The position numbers and the translations under genes were made by a program. The notes beneath the pieces are model-generated. The model was given only the letters and a program-made list of their open reading frames with translations, had not been told where the DNA came from and ran no database searches. Below are positions 34,542 through 46,500 of a stretch of 64,000 bases of DNA, piece by piece. The stretch's first letter is position 1. Each line of letters begins with the position of its first letter. The stretch comes from Panagrolaimus kolymaensis (Eukaryota; Nematoda; Chromadorea; Rhabditida; Panagrolaimidae). Location of the stretch: assembly GCA_028622995.1 (NCBI GenBank), contig JAJQJQ010000003.1, positions 2,108,001 through 2,172,000 on the forward strand, given 5' to 3'.

Positions 34542-37500
34542 TTTTTCTTTCTTTTTGACGTAGATGATTCAAAGCAAGGCAAGTGAAGTAACAAACGCAG
34601 CTGTTGATCGAAATGAAAAATGATACAACTAAAAAAATCACAACTTCAACGAAGAAGAAAATAATAAAAATTTCCATGCAAATTTCAATTTTTCATGGGA
34701 AAGTTTTTCACTGCTCCAAGAGAATGTTTTTTTGGCGCCATGCATAAAAAGGCAATGACTATCGCACGAGAATTTTGATTTTCAATCAAAAAATTTTATT
34801 ATGCCTAAAATTTTTTGTTTGTTTTTTGAACTAAAAATAATAAGTTTGACGTATTGGATACTATCTTCATTCTCTTACATTAACAAGATAACGATAAAGA
34901 CAATAATAGTGTTTAAAAAAAGTTATTCTTGAGTTTGTCTTTCCTTACATTTTGTGATTATTTTCAACCACTAATTTGTTTAAGCATTATGTTAAAATGC
35001 TCATTCTTTGACTATCACATATGATCTCTGACTATGACGACGTTCAAAATGATGCCTTTTTTAGGATAATGGATACGCTATCGCATTTTTTTAGAAGTTT
35101 TTTACTAACCCCTTTTACACATCCTTTTTTCTTTTGAAATTTTTTATCTTCTTTTTTATGCTTTCGTTTCCGAGTTTCCGGATCTTTTCATTTTCATTTT
35201 TTAATGTAATTTTCTTACGCTCTCCACTGATGCACGTTTTTGGTCCACTTTCACTGACCAGGTCGATCGAAAATAAGGGTCAAGTGTATATATTTTTTAT
35301 GTGATTTTTCCATTCATTCTTTCAATTTTGCAGCGTAAGAAAGTTAAATTTCTCGCGCATTTTTGTAATTTTAAAAAGCTCAAAAATGGAATTTTCAATA
35401 AAGTTATTTCCATATTTTCTATTCTCATTTTTAATGTGTTCCTTTATTAATTTTTTTAGCTGAGAATATCAGCTAATAACTTTTAATATTTAGTCAAATG
35501 AAAGGGAAAGTAGGTCGTTGGTTATTTTAAAGTGGTATTAAAAAAAAGTAGACGTAAATATGAGATGATTGGTCGTCGTCGCCACGCAAGCAAGCCAACA
35601 ACACAATACATATATAATACATTAGTTTATCCCCCGAAATAAACAAAATCAGGTCATCGAAAGAGTTACAAACAAATCGACGGCGGCTTTTTTTTTAATT
35701 TTTCTGGAAAATTTGTAACTTTCGTTTGCTTTTTTCTCTCTTTTACAGACAATTGAAAAGTGCAGCAAAGGAACGATTTTAAAAGCAATAAGCTTGTTCG
35801 TTCACATGGAAATAGTTCTTTTTTTGGAATGCAAACTTTCACTGAAAATTCTTTAAAAAAAGTTAAATGTATTAATCTCGTTTAGTTTTTTAAAATCTTT
35901 TTTTAGTTTTTATGTTTTTTCTTTAACTCTTTTTTTTTACTTTACTTTTTTTGTTTTTTTGCCTTTTTTTTAAACCTATTCTTTGTCGCATTTTTCTTTT
36001 TCTTTGCCCTTCTTCATCCCCAAATTTGCAAAACCAACTGATGCATTAATTTTTAACCTTGAATGATTCGATGCTTTCAAATTGGTTACATAGATCGTCT
36101 TTAAAAAAGCCTAATTCCTTAACTGTTGATTTGCATACTTTTTTTTAAATCTATCCAAGCTTAAAAGGAATGTAAAAGAATAATAACAAAAAATACTTTT
36201 GTCTCCAAAAAACAACATACAAAATCAAAAAAAATTTCTTCTATTTTTTTGGAAGAAGGCTTTGTTTTGGTATTCTATTATCGTTTTTTATGCTCTTTTT
36301 TTTTTTTGAGGCCCGCGAAGATAAACAAAAAAGGTAAGGAAAAAACCTTTATTAAAATTAGTTGTTGTTGTTGACACTTTTTGGTAGCAGAAAAAAAGCT
36401 AATGTTTTTTTTACTAAAAAAAAGAATGAAAAATTACTGCAAGAAACCAAAAAGGTGCTGGCTGTAAATTACTTCTTTCTTCTTTTTTCAGACGTTTGCT
36501 TGTTTTTTATTTACTTTTTTTATAACTTTTAAAAATAATAAAATTAGTATTTCTCAAGCAAAAAGAAAAAAGCAAAAGGAAGAAGAAGAAGAAAAGAATA
36601 TTGAATATATATGTCGCAAGCCAGATGGTGTTGGTGAACGTGTGAAAGATTATTCCATAATCCATCGTTTTCATCGTTTTCATAGTAGAAAAAAAGGCAG
36701 ATGGCTTTCTTTCTTCTTTTTTTTCATGGCCTTTGGAAATAAATACATACAAGAGAGGCAAGTTTTGATGAGTATCAATAAAAATGGTTTTTTATTTATA
36801 AAAAAAGTGACATAAGTTTAATTTCAATCAAAAAAACGTTGCTTTTTTTTCGCTTTTTTTTAATTCGATAGTTTATTCTTGACTGATATTAGTAAAAGAC
36901 TTTTAATATCCTTTTTTTTCGGAATGCATATTTCAGCAGCAAATAAAAATCCATTCTTTGCACCTATTTATCCTTCTTAAAAAGCATTGATGAAAAATAT
37001 TTTGAAATTCACGTGAGACAGCCTTTTTTTGCTATACAAAAAAAATATAAATCGCCATATTTTTTCTTTTTGAGGAGTTTTGAATTGAAAAAAGCTGACG
37101 CTTGTTGGTGTGTGTTGACTGGTCACTCCTCAATATGCTTCAGCTTCAACAACAATACGCCTGCTCTTTTTTATTTTTTTTCCTTCAATACACGCTTCTT
37201 ATTTTTTTAAGGAATGCTGATTTTTATATTTTCAAAAATATGTATTGAAAAAACTAAAGTATGTTTTATGTCAATATTAAATTTTTTTCTTCTTCGTTTT
37301 CTTATGCGCAATAATACATCGTCGTCGTTCGCCTTTGATACGTATAGAGATAGAAGGTCCTAGACACAAAATTTATTATTATTTTCTAAACCTCCAAACA
37401 TTTTAAACTATTAAACTGTAACGCTATCGTAAAAAAAAGAGTTAAAAGATTTACATATATTTTTCCTACTCTGTTTCGTCATATTTAGTCTCCAAACTGC

Positions 37501-40500
37501 CCTTATGAAAAGAAAAACGCAATATTTTTTATTGATCTCATCATTGTTGTTTTGTTGACTTTTAAAACCACCAAGCTTTTCTCAGCTGTTTTGAAAACGT
37601 TTGTCTCGTCTGCTTTTTCATTTTCTAAAAAAACACGTTTAATTTTTTCCTTTTTTGAAAGCGTAAGAAAAAGTTCAACATCCAATTTCTTTCTCAATGT
37701 TTCCGCTTATTTTATTTCAAAATTAAGAAAGATGTCTGACTATTAGCCGAATATTTAAAAAGCTTGCTTTTTATGGATTTTGGTTCCTTTTTTTCTATTT
37801 ACTTTTTTTGCCGGTTTATTTCTTTCCGATATTCTTTTTTTGTTCAGCCTTTGGGCACCGAATGGCGGTGACCGCCTCCAAAGAAAACAAGCGACGGGCG
37901 GCGTTTTTTCTTTTGCAAACAAAAAAAATTGAAAAATGAATGACCAGCAGCTTGCTTTTGGACTCAAAATCATCATCATCCCAGAGGTTGACGAACATTT
38001 TATTTTAACTGCTGTTGCAAGAAAACCTTGCCTTGCTGCCACCAACCAAAGTGGCCATAGTTAAAACTTAAAAAAAAAAGAAAATTCGGGACTCACTCCT
38101 TACTTACTTTCATCCCTTGAGGGGTAAAGAAAGCAAGCGGCTATGGGTGCATGGTTTAATTTTTGCGCGCTGTGTTTTTGTTCGTTCGTTCGAGATAGAT
38201 ATGCAATTTTTAAAGAAAGAAAATGAAAGAAAGACATCACATCACGACGATGAAAAAAAAAGCAGCATTTTTAAATAAGAAAATAAAATTTTGTTCGACT
38301 TACACAACAAAGCTTTTTAAAGCTGACAAACGGTAGAAAAAAGAAGCTTATTATTCTTCAGCAAAAGTTCAAAATTTTCAAGACAAAACAAGGAACAAAT
38401 AATAATATCAATAATAATGGTCAATTGAATTAAGCCTATATAATTTTATTATTTACTTACCTCTTTTACTTACTTTATCGCGTGGTGGTCAGCAGCGTGT
38501 TCCTCATTCATTGCTCTATCGTCTACCTATTCGAAAAATGAAACCTTTTTTGTGTTACACAAATATATATACCCATTTTCGACCAAAAGCCTTTTCCTCC
38601 ACTTTCTTTCATTTTGCTTTTTGGCCTTGGGACCAGTTTTTGAATATATTTTTTTGTTTCTTTTTCAGCAATACTAAAATGGCTATCTTCCTCTCTCAAT
38701 CTTGTGTCAAATTAAACGTTCCTCATTTGGTTTGAGTTTTTCTTTTCTCTCTTTCTCTAAATTTTGTTAGATTTTTTTGAATAATGCTTTTGGAATAATT
38801 TAAATTTTCTTTTTTTTTTTTTTGATTGAAGTATTGGTTTTTAGAAAGCATAGGAAAAAATTGCTATTTATTTCACCAGCTGCAGCTGGTTTTTCTTTTT
38901 GATTTTGTTTTGGTGATCGTTTGGTCAATAGTCTTTTTTTCACTTTAACATACCCTTTTTTTTGTTTGTTGAATAAGTTTAAAAAAAAAAAACAAAACAC
39001 ATGAGAGTTTAAAAAAAGACGATGACTCGATTCGGTCATCATCAGCTGTGTGTATGTGTTAGTATTTTTTTGTTGCGCACTTTTTAAAACTGACTTGGAT
39101 AAACATTGATTTTAGTTTTTCTTCTTGAACTTTTGAAGCTTTTTTCGTATGATGTGTTTTTTAGTTTTTTTTTGATGTTGTTGTCGTTACAAAATTGGAA
39201 GTCTTAGTAATAATTATAAAAGCATATTATAATTTCTTAATGTCATTTTGTCATTTAATGCTTTAGCAGACCATTAAAGGAATACAAAGTGATGCCAGCT
39301 GAAAAGATGAACTTTCTTTAAAGATTTTGCCATTGGAGGAGCATCATTTATTTGTAGCATGACTATGTTTTTTAAATTTTAATTTCCAAATGTAATCAAA
39401 AAACAGAGTTTAACTTAAAGTAACATTTTTTATTTCTATATCTACATACAAAGGTTTTAAAATCTTTCCTGATTATCTATCAGCTGAAATCTCGTATAAA
39501 TACTGTATAAATTTCGATATTATATATACCTTGTTTTCTTTTTCTTCTCCCCATCTAATTTCATTTTAAATCAGACGTGTCGTTGTAAATTTTTATTTCA
39601 TATATATTGATTGCATCATTTTTTTAAATATATTTTTCTACATTCCAGAAACTTGATATTATCCACTTGAACGTTTGTTCATTTATTTAAAACCAGATTG
39701 TTGTTGCTGCGTTCAAAAAGAATCTCAAAATTCTGGCAATTTCTATCTTCTTTTTTCCCCATAATCAATTAATTTGGTGCACGAGTGTTTTTTTGCCGAA
39801 ACATATCGTGTGCTCTGTTTATAATACAAGCTGTTTACAACGGGTCGCAAAAAGAGCGGCTGTAATAGCGCCGACTCCATTCCATCCTTGGATCCTTCGA
39901 TAACAACAATAGCAGGTTTGTTTTAAAATTTTAATTTGATTTTTTTATTCTTCAAATTTGCTTCATTTTGAATTTTATGATATCTTATTTTAAACTTATA
40001 CATTTTCTTCGTCATCCTTACTTTGCTTTGCACTTCCTTAACCAAGATTAATTTTCTTTTACATTCCAACATAGCTTTTTGTAATCTATTAAAATTAAAA
40101 TTATATATTTCACTTAATGTTTTTGAAAGTTTTGTAGCTGTTTTTGTTGTCCTATAAAAAGTTCCCCATTCTTTCATTTTCACGTATACTTTCATTTTTT
40201 AAACATAACGTTTACTTTTCCCTTTTTCTCCACCATTTCTTCCACCATTATTTTTTCTGCAAAAAATAGACCCCATAGAGAGGCACCGCAGCGTAATAGT
40301 TATAAAAGAATTTAATCTTGGAAGAATTGTCTGAAAAAATAAAAATAAAATTTTTCCGGCAAGTGACCCCCTCATTCTTTTTAAAAATATTTTGGGTCAT
40401 TGTGTTGCGCCACTTTTTTCTTTTCTTTCGCCCTTATTTTTCAGTTCATCTTTTTGTCATTAATTTTATTTTTACGTTGGTGGATTTTCCATTCATAATA

Positions 40501-43500
40501 TATCCATTCTTTTCTTCTTTTATATGATTGGGGTTTTATTTGTATGTGTCGTAATAATTATTAATTTTAAAAATCAAAAAAGTCTGCGCTTTCTTTTTAT
40601 TTATTTTTTTGTTAGCTTTAAAAAAATAGAAGCTTTTATATGGAACACATTTAAAAGAATGGTTATGTTTGCTTACAAACAAACATTCCATACATGAATC
40701 GTTGGAGGCTTGTTTTCATTGACGTTAGCCAAAAAAAGCATTTTTACGTGTTCGATTAAAAAAAACTTTTGATTAAAGCCTTGAGGAAAAATCAATGGTT
40801 GATACTTGCTTGAAGCCAAATTTTTGTTTTTAATAAAATTAAGACTTTTTTCGATTTAAACGATGAGCATAAATCAAGAGATTCTGATATTTGGCTTTAG
40901 CAAAATGAGTTGTATCGTGTTTTACTATGAAATTGAAACTAATTTCACCGTCATTCAAAAAATTTATTTTGTTGTGGCTTTTTATTATTCATACTTTTTC
41001 CCTTTAAAAAGGGCTAAAGAACGAACAAGCCCCATGTCACTTCCTTGGACTTAAAGTACACTCATTCTTTGAATATTTAATTTTTTCCCAATACTCATAA
41101 TTCCACAGTAAACCATTTCTCTTCATTACGTATTTTTTCTTTTTGCAAATTAAATTACGTGTGTTTTGTTTATTATTTATTTTTTCTAATTGTTTATTAA
41201 AAAGTTGACAACATGAAAGTTCTTGAGAATATGGCTTTCCTGCTTTTTTATATCCTTTTCTTATTTCTTTGCTGCAATCTTAGGAAAATGAAAAATTTAA
41301 TAAATTAAACATCAAAGCTTTTTTCTTTTGACGTTGCTGTATTTGTGGAAGCAGCACCTTATTTTTTAAATTATTATTGCGGTGGTCTATTTGGTCTTAT
41401 TAGCATATATTTATAGAAACAAAAAAATAAATAAACAATAACAAAAGTTAATAAACATTTATTTTTTCTTTAAGCCTTTGTTTTCAATCCTTTTCTTAAT
41501 AATATTTTTTTCTATCTTTGCAAATTTCAAGGTATTTATAATTTTCTTTTCCTGTCATATTCTTTAAAAAGAGTTCAAAGTTCTGCTATGATTTTATGGT
41601 CCATGAAGACTTTCTCTCTTTTTTTAAGCAGACAGATGCTTGGGCAAAAATCAAAGGATTTTGCCTCTTCATTTCTTTCTAGTTCATTTTTTATTTTACT
41701 TTTTTATGTATTTTTTTGAGGATTTTAGAAAACACAAATTTTTTGGGCATTTCAGCTTTTTTTCTTTTTGCTTTACATTTACAAAGAAAGCATATATAAA
41801 AAAGAAGAGATGCTTCTCATGACCACCAAAGTAAAAAGAAGGGAGCTATAGCCTTGCTTCTAGTTCGACTAAGAGCAATGCCGCAATTGCCGCCGCCGCC
41901 GTTGAAGCTAAAACTGAGTCTCAAAATAGCACTAGTGTCGATATTTTTGGCAACGCATGCGTTTTTTTTCCTTCCTTCTTTTTTTTATGTCTGTGTTGTT
42001 TCATTGACTAAAACATTTATTTTATTTTTTTACCAAATTTTGAATTGAATTTTTGCATTTTACATTTTTATATATGGAAAAAAGCAGCTTTGGAGTATTA
42101 TTTTATCCTTGTACTTTAAATTCTACTGACCATTCCATAAAAATGAATACGGTTTTTCTCTGTAATCTTTGATCGCTTCTTTTTTCTCTCAATTTTTATT
42201 TTCTCCATACTTTTTAAACCCTTTCTTTTTATTTTCGCTGTCATTCGTTTGTTAATTGCACTTCAAAATGAAAAATAAAAATAAAAACGCCATCCATAAA
42301 CTAAAAGTAAATGATCGGTTGCTTAATCATCGAATAATTGACAAATTCTTCGCCCTTCTACGACCTTCGTCCCAGGTTTTTCAGTGGCACTACTTCACTT
42401 TTTTCGATCAGTCAATAAAATACATACCACCGCCGGTAAGAAAAAAAATTTGAACCGCCATATTTTCTTATTATTCTTCTTCTATGCGTGGCTCCCTCCT
42501 CGCAGCACCAAAAAACTCTTTCTCGCGCGCCACAACATTTTTTTTACGGAACCAACCAGCACTTCCTCAAATTTTCTCATTGTCTCATCTATCTTTCTTG
42601 TAAGTTTTCAACCGTTAAAAACGCTTTTTTTCACATATTTCTTTTTTCCAAAATGGTTTTGATGAATTTGCGCTTTTTGTTCTTTTAAAATGTGATGGCC
42701 AAAAAATTTTAAAATTTGCATTTTTTTCGCCATCAAAACTAAAAATTCAAAACGAAGAAGCTTTACTTGCTAAATGTTTGTGTTTGAAATATAAAAAAAG
42801 CAAAAGCTAGTCATCCGTTAGTTTAAGAGAATATGAAAGAAAAAGCCAGCTGACCATCATCGACTTGGTCACTCACTTTTCCAAAACGCTGCTTTCTTGT
42901 TTAAAAATTTTTAACCACTGATTTTATTTCATCTTCATTTGAAAACGAACATTTGTGTTTTGTTTGTACCCATCCATAAGTCTTTTATTTAGTCGTATGT
43001 CGTAACAAAGCACCCTTTAAAAATATGTAAAAGTTATGGCAAGTTTTAGTTAGAAAAATCGCTCTCAAAAAAAGTTTATATTTGTTATATTACTTTTTGA
43101 CATTCAAAATATTATTAAAAACGTTTGTGGATTTGGGTTTTTTTTATAGATTTTTTTAAAAATAATTTTAATGACACCCATATTTTACCATTTGACTGCT
43201 TTATAGGTTTTTTCTCATCAGCTGAATATTTATTTTTTATTTTGCGCTATCATGATCTACGACGTAAAACCTTTTTTTTGGTTGGCTGCTGCTGGTCATA
43301 CGTTTCTTTATTTGGTGATACTCTTTTTTTAATGAGTCGCTTTTCATTAACATTAAAAAAGACATCTTTGATTTTTTTTTACCAACTTCTCTATTCAAAG
43401 ATTTTCTAGCTTTTCCAAAAAAAAATGAAAAACTTGTATTTTGCTCACTTTTCCTCCTCCTGGAAAAAAATGATCTAATGTCGTCGTCGTTGTTCAAAAA

Positions 43501-46500
43501 AAGTTTTTATTCAAGCAATCTTATCAGTCAATTTGTTTTATATGTATTAAGGTTGTAGTTTTTTTTCTTTGATTTTTCTGTCTCCTTTTTTATTTTATTT
43601 TTAAATTGATGGTTTTTAAAAAAAAGTTTTTGCTTGTCAATTGTTATATGTAACAATAACTTGAAATCGACCCCGTTCATTTTGTCGTCGTTTGACGACT
43701 GTTTGTTTCTTTGACAATTGTCACGATCCCCTTCTTTTTTTTCTTTTCTTCGTGTACCATATTTGGACGGCTAAGTTCAGTATGTGTTTTTTTTGTATTC
43801 TCGAAATTCTTTTTTTGATTGTTCTTTTTTTAGTACATTCTTAACAAAATTTTCATTCTTGCAATATTAGCTTTTGAAGAAGGAGAAATAGAATCTCCAA
43901 TATTTATTTAAATTTATTTTGAATGTAATACTGTGAAAATGCATGCACACGTGATTATCAAGCATTTTTGGAGTTGTCTCTTTTTTCTTAATATTTCCTT
44001 TTCTATAGAAGCAAAAGAAAACGATGATCATTGATTTTTCTTTGGATATATCTGATTCGTGTGTGTATGTATTTATTTCGCGGATTCTAACAATTTTCTT
44101 TCCTTCCTATTTTCCCGTGCATGGCTCATACACAATTATCGTTTCTTCTTTTTTTTCGTAGACGTGAAGAGAAGTATGCGCAAAATTGTTGATTTTTCTT
44201 CTTCCTTCTTCTCCAGCTGCTGAAAGATATGCTTTGGTCACTCTGCATTATTTTTTCAATTTGATTCTATGCTGCATTGATGGTTGTTGAAAGCAGTCAG
44301 TCAGCTGGTTCTTTTCTTGCCCTTTAAAGCAAGCGACGAAAGCCTACAGCAAAATTATTTGGTGCAACTGTCCATCAACTTTCATTGAAGAGAAAATCTT
44401 TAAGGATTGCGGAAAAGAGTTTCAAGTGGTCATGTCTGGAGTGAAATATGCTTTCTTGAGCAGCAAGCATCAAAATTTGACAGCGATTATCCTTGCGTTC
44501 AATACTTGCGAAAAAAAAATCCATGGATACTTCTTTAAGTCCAGTGAGATTTGTTTGAGCCTTGAGAAAAAGACATTTTCATCTTACCTTCAACGAGTTA
44601 ATACGTTGTAGAGAACCTATGGAATTTTGTTTTTTAAAGACATTTTTTAGAGGCACTGTATGTACGTCACAGGAACATGTGTAACCTCTAAAACGCTCCT
44701 AATTATTAAAAGCGATTACCATAGAATTTATTGGCAACGTTTTTTCTTCTTCTGTTTTACCTTTTTGTATTTTTCATCTTTTTATCTATCTTACTTTTTT
44801 TGCTGGAAGAAATGCGTTAAAAAAAAAATACTTGAAGTAGATGTGTACCGTTGTGTTAAAGGCCATAGATTTTGAGCCATATAAGAGAAAAACCATTTTT
44901 AGTCTAAAGTTATAAAAAAATTATGTGTTTGAGAGTTCAAAAATGACATATAATGTTTCTGGGTACTTAAAAGATTAGTTTTTTGTTTCATTCATTTTGT
45001 AAATTATATGTCATGTTTATTGTTACCTAGCCTTACTTCCTATACAAACCCACACACCTACTCATAATAATAACTTCATAGTAAATTATTATTTTCACCT
45101 TTACTAATAAGCTTAATTTTCTGACGTTATATATTTATGTTTGTTTCTTTCCTTTTTTGTTACGTTGGTTTTTTTCTTAAAATCATTTATTTCATTTTAT
45201 CCGAAAAACATGGTGGTGTGGAGTATGCTAGTGAAATGGTACTTTTTTTTTGAGAAATTTTTTTATGTCAACTAAAGAAGGAGTTAAAAAATATAACAAC
45301 TACGACGACGTATACGCACGTTTTTTTCCACTCTTTTTTTTTCAGACTTGTTCGCTTTTTTTTCTTTTTTTACTTTTACGTTTTTATGTGTTCTCTTGTG
45401 CTCGCTCTCAGCTGTATTTCGTCGACCATTGCCACCCATTTCCAGACGTGGTGCAACGTCACAGACTTCTCTCACATTCCCTGTGGCGGCAGCGGCGTGA
45501 GCAATGGCGGTGGAAGTTCTTCACTCACAGTAGCTGGCTGCAACAAGAGACCGACGACGACAACCTATTGAGTCTTTGACCAGCTCACTTAACTGGTCAC
45601 TCGCTTACTCATTTATATTTTGTCTATGTCATCAGACCACCTCGCTTTTAAAACTCTTTAAAATAAGAAACACAACAATATAAAAAAAATTTGACTCAAT
45701 GCTGCAATCTGCTTTTTGCACGCTTTAAACGTTTTTTTCTTTCTTCTCCTTTTGCGAGTTGGTACGTAAAAATGAGGGCTGATTTGCTTACACACATCTT
45801 TTTCCACGGCTGCGATATGTTGTTGTACGCGCTTGCACCGTGGTGGTCACTCATTTTCGTTTTATATATTTTTTCTTCAAAAAACAAATAAAAGCTTTCG
45901 CAATTTTTTACCAAATTTTTGAAGAAAAAAAACATTTCAAATGTTTGCTAATTGACAGAGCTAACAGTTTTTTTAATGTGACCTTTTTTGGTAAATCAAG
46001 TAGTAGTAATAATCTAATGCGAGCGCGTTCACGAGCCTTTTTTTATTATTTTGACTCACAAACCAATCATTTTTTTAGATAGTTTTTTGGTAGGGCGTCT
46101 TCGTCGAAAGTCTCACAATCTTTTTTTAGAGGATTAGTTTATCGTTCATTTATAGAGTTTAAAAAATTCGGATGCCAATCACCACTCGTTACCTTTTTAA
46201 TTTTCACTTAACCTCAAAAATTCTTTGCTAATATATTTTTTTGTCTATTGTCTTCTTATATTGTCGTTATTTTGTTGTTCATTTCCTATTAAACCCATTT
46301 TTTGCTCGCCCTGTCTTGCTTTTTTTTTCTTTGCATTGTTTGCAGGTCGAATGACCACCATCCTGTGCCAACCAACCAACCAGCTGATGATGATCATCAT
46401 CGCCGCAACGCCGAGACGCGAGTTGTGTGCCTTTTTGTCACTTCTTTTTTTTCTCGGTAGATTTCTTGCTCCTTGTTTTTCGTCTTATTTGTATATTTAT

